Shown: positions 27,501-39,500 of the stretch, in pieces
How the letters are laid out: each line of letters starts with the position of its first letter
How positions within the stretch are numbered: position 1 is the stretch's first letter
Origin: Luidia sarsii
Taxonomy: Eukaryota; Echinodermata; Asteroidea; Paxillosida; Luidiidae
Assembly (NCBI GenBank): GCA_949987565.1
Contig: OX465117.1
Location: 3,018,214 to 3,082,213 of the forward strand
Reading direction: 5' to 3'
Length of the DNA stretch: 64,000 bases
Translations under genes and position numbers: made by a program
The notes under the pieces: model-generated
The model's input: only the letters and a program-made list of their open reading frames with translations
What the model was told of the DNA's origin: nothing
Database searches by the model: none

Positions 27501-30500
27501 GTCTCTGCTTGCTTGTCATCCGCAGGGGCAAGAAGATACGCAAGTTTTCGGAAAACGACGCTGATATCCGATCAGGCAGACTTCACTCAGTGGATGAGGG
27601 CAGCAGTCAGCAGATATCCAAGGTAGGTACAGGTACATGTACATGTAACAACAACTTTTTTTCAAATGAACTTAGGAAAGATCATATATTTGAGATAAAC
27701 ATGAAATACACAGCTTGGTAGTGGCTTCTTGGCCAAATTGGAAGGTGACATTAGGCCCTTTTCCAAATAAATGCGATTATTTGGATCATGATTTGAATCA
27801 TGATTCAAACTTAACTTTTTCTTTTCGTGTGGACACAATAAGCACGATGATTAGTGGGATTTGAATTGCAATTTGGATTCTACTACCTTAGTTAGACTTT
27901 TCCAAATCATTGCCTTTATTTGTGATGCAATGTGTGTGGGAATGCTCCTCTGAATTGCACTGGGTTTTTTGGGTATAAATCCCACAATGCACCGTTCGCA
28001 CTGACAGGAAGTGCCATGCGTGTTTATATGTGTCTCTGCATGGGTCATCCTCAAGAACTTTCCCATCATTTGACCACAACTGCTAACCACAATCAGCTCA
28101 TTTGTTGGTGTTGTGATTAATTGGCCTGTGTGAACCCCGGTTTTTGAATTGCGATTATATTGTCTCAGGTCAGTGTAAGACTGTCTCCAAGTGTGAAAAG
28201 AAAGACCCCACAGGCATCTCGGCAATATTTCTGTGAATTTGTGCGGAAGTCTAGTCTGAAAACAATCATTGTTTTTCCTTCTATTCTTCAAAGAAACATT
28301 CTACATGTACGCATAGACCCGAAGAACAGAAACTTCTCTCTTTGAACTGAACCTCTATATCCCTAACCCTTACCAATTTTTTTAAAGATATAACCTGAAT
28401 ACTGCAAAATCCTGCAATCCTACCTTGTTCAAAGCTCCATGTGACCTGAATCCTGCAAAATCCTGCACTAAGCTTATGGAGTTTTAGTCCACATTCTAAA
28501 CAAAGACTCTTTTCAGCTTAGAATAATGGGCCTTTTTCGAACGGATAATCTCTTGACAAAAGCCACAACGACGTCCGAATTGTTACCAGCATCCTGCATT
28601 TTCCTACAAACAAAATCGCCTTATGCCCTCAATCCTGCACATTCCTACAGTGTGTCAACTCTCATGTGCCCTCAATCCTGCAAAATCCTTCTCTAGCACT
28701 TTGAAACTACATGTAGTAGCCTGTATCCAGCATTTTCCTACAGTGACATAAACCCTAATTCCCTCAATCCTGCACAATCATGCAATGTGTCAACTCTCAT
28801 GTGCCCTGAATCCTGCAGAATCCTGCAAACGGCAAATAGGATTCTGCAGGATTTGGGAAGGTGTCCACTTAAACTGCACATGATGTGGCATTTCTGATAT
28901 TTATCTTGAATCAGAATGAAAAGCAACACACTTCAAATTGTGTGTCAGTTGAAAAAATAGTTGAGCAGTTAAAATTGTTGGCCTGGCTGACCAGTTGAAT
29001 GAATAAATAAGGCTGATATTTTAAACCTGTATCAGGAAGAAAGTGCATGTACTCTATATCCCTACTGTATGTCTATGATTTTTGTCACTATTTTTTCCCA
29101 AAGTGTGAACATATTTTAAAAACTGAAAAATTTTCCCATGTGCTCAATTTCCTCAGGACGTGTGAACATTTTTCCCAAGGTTGGAAAAGGGCAAACAAAT
29201 TGAATCAATTAGTTTCATATTTGAGTTGACAAAGATGCTTCTTCGTTTTTCCAAATGTTGTAGAAAGGTCTTGCTTTGACCTTTTTTTTTTTTTAATCTT
29301 TTTCAGGTTCCCTTGACAACCATCGACAGCAATGGCGAAAACCACCTCAGACGTAGAGCCAGTCTACGCATCAAGAATATGTCTACCTCCTCGTAAGTAT
29401 CCGGCAAAGACCGCCATCTAGTGGGGAGCAAGAGCAGGGATCCATGTTTCTTTTGGGGTTTGGCTTTGGTGGAGTGTTTGTTTGCTCTGTTTGTTCTGCA
29501 AATATGCAAACAGAATGGAAATGCATCCAATGAAGACTGCCCTCTATTGGCCAGTAAGTTTGGCGAGTCCTTTTTTTTTCATTTCATGGGAAGCTTTCAT
29601 TCACTCTAAGCTATAAATAGCAGACTCACTGGCGGGATGGAATTGTGGAATGGTGGTATGATCCAGGCTTCCCATTTGGGTCGGCTGATTCATACACAAA
29701 CCAAAATGTGTCATGAGGCCATGTCCCCTTTGCATTGGTTTGAGTTTCATGCAGGGACACACTGTACTTCCTCCCACATCTCTTCCTGTTGACTTCGAGT
29801 TCTTTGGACTCTGGCCTGGTTTGTTCGTGCGTGTGAATCCAACATTACAGAGGAAGATCCATCTTGAACCAGCTGATAGTTTCATCGTCCAGGTCAATCA
29901 GACCAGGGTTTTCTCTCAGGGGCTTGTAGACCTTTGGTGTGGTGCTAAACTGCCATTGGTAGCCTGAGCATGGTCTACTGCATTGCACAACACACCACTG
30001 TACATTTCAATCTCATTCTGGACTCGTTTTCGCACTGACATGCATGAGTGCAGTGTGTTATCCACATCGTGAATTCATGTACTTTTGCCTTTTGCAACGG
30101 TCCCACAAGGACCAACTTTTCAGGTTCTTTGAGTTTGTCTAATCATCCAAGTGACAAGCAGTTTGCAACACTTTGTCCTGTGCTCAAGACAAACATTCTA
30201 TCTCCAGTTCAACTAACATGACTAGCCAACCAACAAAATAGAGATTGTTGTTTTCTGAATCCATGAGCAAACAAATGCACAATGTAAATGTACTTGTAGA
30301 GTAGAATATATGTTTTATTTTGTAATACATTTTTATCCATCCACTTTTTCTGCTTTGTTACCATGGTAATGACCTATGGCAGGACCCTGCAAATGCTGAT
30401 GCCAAACCAATAGTTTGGATGAAAAAAGATGTATTCATTCAAAACAGACTTTCATGTGCTTGAACGTGTACGTGCCTTCATGCACATTGTATATACACAG

Positions 30501-33500
30501 TACTGTACATGTACATGTACGTGCATATCTAAGGATCAGGAGAAGATGGATTGCAGTCTACTGTCTGGTATCTGGACACCCCACTGTGATCACGCTATGG
30601 CATCGTGCCCCGACTGTCACCTTCACCCTGAAAGTGCAAGTCGGTGGAAAGTAAAAAGAAAAATCATACTGCTGCCTATGAAACTGAGCCAATTGAAAGA
30701 AAACTGAAAACCGAAGCGACCCACTTATAAAAGTCAACCACTATTTTGCCTGCATAAACTATCAGCAATTTTCTAGAAAATTGAACATGATTTGGGGTAG
30801 CTCAAACAAGTTTAAAGGGAATGAGTAAGACATAAATGATGCTTGATGTTTCATCATATATACATGTACATGTACACTGTATGTAGGTCATGAGGAAACA
30901 TGTACTAGGGCAAATCCTGTTTAAATTACTGTACTGAAAACACTTTGTGAAACCTGCATCATTCTAAACACCTGGCTGACTTTGTTACAACTCCTAATGT
31001 CCTTGAGCTCTGAAACTGAAAGATAGGCTTTTGTTTTTTCATTGGGGAAAACAAATCCAATGATGCGTCATTCTTGTTCCTTGTTTCTCACCTTTATTTT
31101 CATTCCCATGGCACCATGTCTATACAAGTGCACTGTACTGTACCAGTGGCTTGACAAGACTCATGGGGAAAACTGCTGATTTCAAGAACTTGATTCAAGA
31201 CATTTACATGTACATTGTGTGCTGGAAAGTGAACACAAGGCTTTTTGTACATGACATGTCCACGTCTGCTGTTCATCATCGATATATGAGATCAATAGAG
31301 ATGCTGCACAGCTGAAGGTGACTGTTCAATGAAGTCAACATGTACATGTATGTACCTCTGTGTGAGAAAGTGTTGACACAATATTGAAAGAAGATATTCA
31401 TCAGACAGAGGAAGAATCCATGTTCCCTACATCACGAACTGTGGGTGATGTCATGGATATACGATTGAAGTGAGGTATGCTCAACTCTGCATACAATGTA
31501 CATGTAGATTCATGTGATGCTGCGTGATGTCACTGACAAACTCTATATGGAGAATGTTGATGCTCTGATCATGCTACCCCAGTACTCCATCTTATCTACA
31601 ATGTATGCTGCCATGCGGTAATCGATATTTTCTGCATCTGCTCTCAGCTCAAGTCTTGTACGTGATGATGGATTCTACAATGTGACATTCGTCCTGTCAA
31701 CTGTCAATCCAAAAATCAATACCAGCTTACTAATCTAATGCACATCCATGATGAAACAGAGCGCTGTTTTGCCTCAGAGCATGTATTAATCATTGACATT
31801 TGATATATCGTGTCAGGTAATGTGCAGAAGCAATGGTACGGTAAGCTTCATAGCATGTTTTTAGAGAGTATAAACATGTACATGTACATGTACAGTGTAG
31901 TATGTAGTTCCATGTACATGTACGTACATGTGTATGCATACTGGTGCGTGAACTGTAGCTTGAGCTTTTAGGACAAGGAGACATGTCACTTGGAAATAAA
32001 TGAGGGCAGTGATGTAGAAAAGCTTCTTGCTGTCAAGTAGCTGATGTCACAACTCATACATGTAACTGTTCTGTCTGATGATGAGGAGGCAAGTTGTACA
32101 CTGTACCAGGAACTTGAACTGAGCTAGTTTTATGCCTTGCAAAGTATATGTACTGTATTTGGCTTCAGACTAGTGACAATATTGCACTACACTGTCTGTA
32201 CATTGGTTTAGCTCATAACTTGCTATACATATAGTTTGTCTGGTTTTCCTGTTACTGTACTTACATACACTTACCCGTTGACTATCCATTGTTGAGCTTG
32301 TAGTCAACTTCACTTTGGCTGTTAGCCTACTTATGTGTACATGTTCATGTGCTTTGGCTTGTAGTCAACTTTAGTTTGGCTTTAGTGTTAAACATGTGTT
32401 CTTTACATGTGTTTGGCTTGTAGTCAACTTGAGGTTGGAAAGCAGCCTACTGTACATGTACATTGTGTGTACATTGATTTTTCCTGGTAATGGAGATGTA
32501 CATGAAACTTCATGCAAGCACATTTTCTCATGAAAATACTGTTAATAATTCTACAAGGAACTGTCAACTAATTATCAACCCATAATTTGGGAATAATACT
32601 GAATTCAAAATAAACTGTCATATCACAGTGTACATCTGTCAATGCCATCCTTAAAACAAGATTTTTTTTCTCTTCCACGTGAAGAACCTTTTATATTTGT
32701 GAAAATTTTGTTTGTTTCCCAGAATACTTGTTTTAGAATAATGTGATATATTTTCCCTGAAACTCTGTAATGTTTGAAATGTGCTCATGGCTCCGGAATG
32801 CACCTCTATTAGAAAAACCCTTCACTATCCCTGTCACAATTAGAAATCAATCATTGTTATCGAGCCGCATTACCCAGCATAATATAACTCTGGAATTCAG
32901 TGTTTTCACTCAAACTTTTCCAAGAATGCCAAACAATTTAACCGTGTACCTCATCCCGATTTGCTCTGTTTTCAAAACGATTTTATTTATATTTGCATTT
33001 TTTCCCTCTTCAGATTTCACGATGGCACCAGTCGATTTCCCAAGCTGAACGATTGTGCCCACTTCCACTATGACAATGTTGAGCTGGGACACATCAGCGT
33101 AAGTCACATAGTCTAGGCCAAGACTCCGTCGACCATTCATTCGTGGATCTTTTGTGGAATCCATTTCAGAAATCACCCCATGGTTGAGAAACCTCTTTGG
33201 ATAAATCCAGCTTTGATTGTACGCATGGATGACTGATACTTTGGAGAGAATTTGTCAAGTACAAGTATGGATGGTGTTACTACACGTATGTGTGTGATTC
33301 AAGAAGGCCAGCCCTCTGGTGTTTTTTACTCCGGAGTGATCTTTATCAGTCACGATTGGTTGATGGTGAACCCCACACACAAATAATCTCTTCATAAGCT
33401 TGTGCATTTCTGAAATGAACTGAGTCTACTGAGAGACTCAATGTTTTGGAATGGTACATGTATGTTCTGTCCATTCTCATGATGACAGCTTCAGAAACAG

Positions 33501-36500
33501 TGAGTTCTTCAGGTCTTTTCAGAACTACATACACTTACGAAGGGATTATTTCTATATGGTGCCATCGCAAACTCTTCTTGACTTGCCACCTCAACAATGA
33601 CATCTCATCTATGTGGCTTTGTGGGGATCTCAAGACTCAAAGCATCTGCCACCGGCTGTTGAGTGACAAGCTGTCGTCTTCTATGGGAAATAGTCTTGAC
33701 TCCTGTTCCTCAACCACCTTTGAGTTGAGTCATCTCTGAGAATCCTGGTGTTTTTTCTCGAACCATGACGCTTGATTCATTTGAGTTTGTTCAATCGTGG
33801 CCATGTGTCAGTCAGAGGGTCCATGCCATCTTGATCACTCACCAGTATCAGGTAATGAGGAAAGAAATCTGACACAGTTTTTCATTTTGTGCTCGTTAAT
33901 GAAACAAAAATCTAGAGCGAGCTTAGGCTGGATTTGAACTCATTACTTTAGCGTTGAAATGCTGAATTGCTACTGACTGGCACCCCTCCCCCGGCAAAGG
34001 TAGACTAAGTTTAGGAAGGCTGCCACCTATGGTCTTGATAGTTCAGATGGTAGAGCACTGGTACAGTATGTTAAACTTGAAGGCTCAGGTTTAAGTCCAA
34101 GTCCAGTCAAACTGTCTTCAAACCTCCAAGAATTATAGGGCCTGACAAGTGACAAAGAAACTTAGACTAGATGATACTTAAACCCGAGATCTCTGGGGTA
34201 ATGTACATTATTTTCTTTCTGCCTTTGAGAAATGCCCTGTTAGGATCAAAACACCAGTCTCTCTAAATTCAGACCTACAGTTTGGTTCTGTAGTATTCGC
34301 AGCCTGGCTTACCCAACGGACGGTAGGTTCCGCACGCGATTCTGCGATGAGTTCACGATACAAAATCAGATGGTGTGAACGAGGTGATTCTGTACATGAG
34401 ACTGCCGGGCGTGTCCACTCGTACACGGAGAACCGCGCAAGCATGGTCACGCCCCAGTGGTTTATTATATAACAAATCAACGTATACTACACACCTCCCC
34501 GTTATATTTTTATAGGACGACGGGAATCCAAAGTTTATTTTTACAGATAACAGAAAGTTCCTTTCTTCGAACATTTATTGATTCTTCAAATCATATGTAC
34601 TTCCTATCAAGGATAAATTATCAAATTTCAGAACACACGGGGCTCCCTCCTGATAACATTCAATAAAATAATTACGTGATTGTAACAAACTACTTATGTC
34701 ATTTTAACTAATACAAACCCTTAGAAAATTTTTTGCTTGTTTATCATACATGTATATATTTTAAAGTCAGTAATCAGTTTGCAACATTTTCATGAATGAT
34801 TCTGATCCCCCCCCCCATATAACCCTGCAGTTGTCCATGCATGATGATCCAGACCATGATGAAGCAGTGCTGCTTGCAGGCCAGAATGCTGAGAATGGTA
34901 CCAATGACCTGGGAGATAACCCCTTCACCATCAAGGTGCACAGTAACGGCAAGGTCTGGCTGGTTAAGCGCTGCTATGAAGACTTCCGGGTACTGGACAA
35001 GCAGCTGCACAGCTGCATCTATGACCGCCGCTTCAGCCAGCTGGTGGAACTGCCCAAAGGAGACGCCATGAACGGCAACAGAGAGGTGAGCTGCTGCCCC
35101 ACCAAGCGAGGGCGCTCTTACCACATTGTACAGACCACAGACATTGGGTCTTTTTTTCAAACTGTGGTTCAGGCTCTAGCTGAGTCACTGGGTTAATTTC
35201 TGACATCCATTCTCGGTAAAATGGAGCTGCTGCCTTAAAACATGTTCTGATCCATGCTGAATAAGTGGACACAACTTCAACATCCAAGAAAAAGACAAGC
35301 TACCCAGTACATGTATGTTTGACGCACTAGTTGACGAATACAAAGCCTGATCCCAAGCCATGGATTTGAAAAAGGGCCATAAATAACCTACTTGTATAGA
35401 TGGATAACAGCAAGTTCATGGAAGCTGCCATTTTGATAAACCGTGAGGTGAAACGTCAGGGTACCAGCTATACATGTAGGTTATATGCCTCGGATAGAGA
35501 CATTGCAAGCCCATTTATATATTCATAGCAAGGTTTCAATTGCTGCATTGTGTGATTGAGAAAAAGTCAACCATACGTCCATATGCGCTGGGGTTCAATT
35601 GCAGTTGTGGAATTGATTCAATTGTAGCACTGAAATTCATGAAGTCAACCAAATCAATTGCAAGTCCATATATGCTGAATTTCAATTGCAGCTGTGCACA
35701 AAGATTTGTTAACTGACCTGTGCAATTGAAAAATACAACCTCTAAATGGGAGAATATTGTGTACAAATGTATGAGACAATCTGAAGTCTGTATACATGTG
35801 TATGGGCTTTTTACTGTAGCTCTGTGCAAGTAAACATCCAAAATTGGAGAAAGTTATGAGGCAATTGCAAGTCCATACACACCAGGATTCAATTGCTGCA
35901 TTGTGTGTTTGAACAAAATTGGCATCAAAAATAAGGGAGCTTTGTACCAGGGGCCTTATGTCATTTCACTTGGTAATGCACTCCAAAAATTGTTGGTACA
36001 AAATGCCTTGCATGATGCTATCAGGCTGCCATGCAAAGTTCTGTGTTTTTGTCATGCTTGGCAAAGTGTTGTACTGTATGAGTTGGAGGCAGTGAATTTA
36101 ACATGAAAATAGTGGTGAATCATTGTATTTGAGCAGGGAGGACATTTCTCATTAAACTAATCAACATTCTTAGATATCTCAATGTGAGGGACCATTATAA
36201 GAGCACTTAGTAGCAATCTTTGTGTTCAAGTGGTCTTGTATCCCATGTCCTCTAATGTACAATTGAAGATAGAATTCTTGCAAGAAGGTAGATTCTGGTT
36301 AGATGGATATTCTATAGATAGAGTACAGTGTGTACATGGCTTCATTGGGTGCATTTTTGTGACATTTTGTTGACATAAGAAATCACTTTTCATTGTCAGT
36401 GGCTACAAAGAGTGGATCCAATTCTTGCTTGCAATGCGAGTCGTTGATGTGACCCTTTACCTTTGTTGTGGTCCTTTGTCAGGGAGTGAAAGGAATGCTG

Positions 36501-39500
36501 AGCAGATACCTGGGCAGGTTCTCCCAGATTGCCGGGGACATGATCAACTGTGGACCAGTCTTGAACTGGATGGAGGTAAAACAGATCAAGTAGTTATCCT
36601 CAGAGAGTGAGAATGTAGGATAGTCGGATAGAAAGGCCTGGAAGTGATTCAGGCTTACATCAACCTTCATTGAACATCTTTAAAGGTGAACCCTGATGCC
36701 TTTAAGATCCTTCGAAGCAACCCAAAAGTTGACTCTAGTAACCTGCATCTAAGATGAAGATCTTAGAGCCTTTAAAGGGACCTTTTTGTGAACAGATATC
36801 GTATTGACCTACCTGTACCCTCAACTGCCAAGATGACCTTCCTTCAAAGAACCTCAGAAGTGAGCTGAAACAACCTTCAAGGTGACCTTCTCCCAAACAG
36901 CCTAAAAATGACCTACTCTCAAAAGTAACCTATACATGTGCAACCCCACAAGTGACCTTTCCGTTAGCATATACAAAAGTGACCTACATGTACCCTTGGA
37001 CCTTAACCACTTTGCACTGGGATCTCTGAATTTGGAGCGCTCCTGGTTTTACTGTGTGCCTGGCCTTCAGAATCCGGCCACCACTATTGTCCAAGTTTTA
37101 AACAAAGACTCTTTTCAGCCTAGAACAAATCAATACAAAGCATGACAAAGACCCGTTTTGATGGAAGTTGCCTCATAAATTGCGGAAGTTGCCTCAGATC
37201 AGTGGCAACAATTGCGTATTGTGCGACCTTTAGTAGAGATTTTTCACTGTACAATGCCCGTTAATCTAGAACGGGAAATCTGCGAGCCGTGTGCAAATTT
37301 GTGTACCGTGTCCGTCCGCGTTTGCCGAAATGTGAAACTGCCTGATAATGAGTTCACTCCATTCGCATCTGTTCCCTCCCCGCCAATTCACCCACATGCA
37401 TTTACCCACAAACAACCTTCTATGTGGCCCGTCCTCAAGTGCTTGCCCAAGTGCACCCTGAATGACTTCCAACGAGGTGTTTGCCTTCAGAAATCCCTCC
37501 CTCCAGTGGCTTCCTCCCCTAAAGCCTTAACCCACCGTCTAAGAACCTCACTATGTCCTCATGCATCTTGTACTCATGCCCTCCTCAAATGATCAACAAC
37601 CTTAAAAAATGACCTCACATTCTCACATTTCTCCTATTGTATCTCTCTGTCGATATCTTTTTCCTTTAAAAAAAAAATAGATATAAGTAATTTTTTCTTA
37701 GGTGTGCCAAATCATTCAGTCCATTTGTCTTCATTCTTTTCCTTTCAATCTTTCACTTTGGTCCCAAGATTGATAATCATGGCTATTCCTTGAAGGTAAA
37801 GACTCACCTTGCGCCATCCTCTCTGTGACTTGCATGCCTGTGTCACCCAGTCTTTCTTTGCCTTAAATTCAAAATCATTCAACAATGCAAAATGTCCACG
37901 TTTAGTGTTGGATCTACATTGTAGTTGAAATCCATGTATTGTAGAAAACCATGTATTGTAGAAATCCATGTATTGTAGAAATCCATGTATTGTACCTGGT
38001 ATTGATTTAAATGGTGTCCCATTTTGCAATTTTGCATCACTGATAACTTGATAGTGCCTAGTGTTTGATCCCAGCAGGACCTTTCTTTTCAAAGGCTACT
38101 GGCTTGGAGAAAGGTCCTGCTTCCCTAGGATTGAACACCAAGCACTCTTACTCAAGTGGAAATGTCAAGTCTAAGTTCATGCACTGCAGTGGCATTGCCT
38201 TGTATCCCCACAATACAGCTTACTTGGTGAGAAGTCGGCTGTCAACATCTAAGATCTGCATTTTCCACATTGTTCTAGTCAAAATAGTTATAGTCAGATT
38301 GCATCATTGCAGCATTTGTATATTGCCCTAAATCTTACAAGGCTGTATGTATTGTATATATATGCACTGTCTCCTAGCAAGCTAATATTTCAGTTACGTA
38401 CACATTTGTGTACATGTCAAGTGCTTTTTTAGTTTACCTGTGGAATACGTTGTAAAATCAAGCGTTTCCTTTTGTGTCACATTATTTGGTCAGTTTGAAG
38501 AAGAATTGTCTTATTATGTGTTTCTGTTCCATGAAATTGCAATGTTTTTCCTTTTGTTTTTTGTTTTTGGATTATAAGATTTTCTTTGCCATTCTGATAA
38601 ATTGATAAAAAAAAGATGAATGTACATGTATAATGTGTGTGTACTATGGTGTTGTCCTGTGATGGGATTCTACTTGTACATGAACACAGTGAAGGTGCAC
38701 TGCAGAGATTTGGGCTTCCACACCCTGGTCCTGACACATTCTCTTTGCTTTTTGATTAATTGATGAAAAATCATCTTCCTTTCCTTTGGTTGGAAAATAG
38801 AATCCCAGCAAAAAGAAACACGTAGCTATTCACTGCTGTTGAAACAAAACCATAAAAGAGGTCAAAACTGTGACTTTGAAACAACACGGTCTAACATCCT
38901 TCTATTTCCTAATTTTACTGGTCAAACCAGACCATAATTTATTTTTCTTTCCCCTCAATCTTTTTAAAAAACAAATTCAGTTGGATAACCATGGCAACCA
39001 CGTTGTTGCCAGCGAAGAGTCGGCCATCAACATACCAGCTGTGGCGGCTGCCCATGTGACGAAACGCTACATGGCCCAGGCACCAGATGAGATCAGTCTG
39101 GAGGTAAGTTTAGCACTGGAGAAGTCCAGGAACTTAACCCCACTTCCTTGAACCCATTTCATGGCATCCGTTACGGCATATTTTAGAATCCTTCTCTGCT
39201 TAGAACGAGTAATCCAAGAAATTATCCCCACCCCAATGTCCTTAGATTAGTTAAGCCAGAAAATGCTTTGCATACCTTTAATTTAGGCTTACTGCAAAAC
39301 AAATTTTGTTATATGCATTTTCGTCACTAGCTGCAGTGGTTTTCATGAAATTTGACAATCATGGCTGGACAAATTGGAAGTAACCAGGGTATTTGCACTG
39401 CATGTAAAAAGGACAATTTTAATAGCACAAAAAAAACCTTTTTTGAGGTCTTGACTCCATCTCCCCAACCAAATGATCAGATTACTTCAGAGGGAAAAAT

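Larger units (their letters stand above)
15597..27525 (+). other. Intron 1 (11.9 kb)
   Basis: Donor GTAAGG, acceptor TTGTCATCCGCAG. Contains many ACATGT palindromic clusters, a possible 1-kb inverted-terminal element (23239-24253), A/T-rich simple sequence near 20100-20370, a tRNA-like fragment near 26140-26240, a 130-bp foldback (26482-26613), and CT-rich tracts at 24905-24990 and 27210-27390. No supported exon inside. Confidence 0.6.
27623..29306 (+). other. Intron 2
   Basis: Contains a family F inverted-repeat element (27749-28165), a degenerate CCTGAATCCTGCAAAATCC array (28390-28860) and a family C fragment (28485-28605). Confidence 0.8.
29393..33013 (+). other. Intron 3
   Basis: 3.6 kb. 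Holds ACATGT runs near 30500-30525 and 31870-31940, and a three-copy 60-bp tandem repeat (32294-32455). No exon supported. Confidence 0.75.
33099..34830 (+). other. Intron 4
   Basis: Contains family B arm sequence (33360-33585), a tRNA-like repeat (33980-34110), a family A remnant (34213-34275) and a GTTTGCAACATTTTC end near 34777. No exon supported. Confidence 0.75.
36576..38980 (+). other. Intron 6
   Basis: 2.4 kb with a partial family C element (37005-37260), a 17-bp tandem repeat (37930-37996) and a degenerate family A foldback (38065-38151). Confidence 0.8.

Noticed and set aside
28169..28340. Open frame after an acceptor-like TTGTCTCAG, in phase with exon 2
   Set aside because: It starts at the edge of a family F transposon, lacks a usable donor in the phase needed for exon 3, and resembles no family member.
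29601..29967. Frames of 84-98 codons on both strands in intron 3
   Set aside because: No recognisable motif and no acceptor/donor pair in the right phase; exons 3 and 4 join directly in phase.
1255..32000. ACATGT clusters as a CRISPR-like array or origin
   Set aside because: No regular repeat-spacer spacing; it is a eukaryotic simple repeat dispersed over introns and intergenic DNA.
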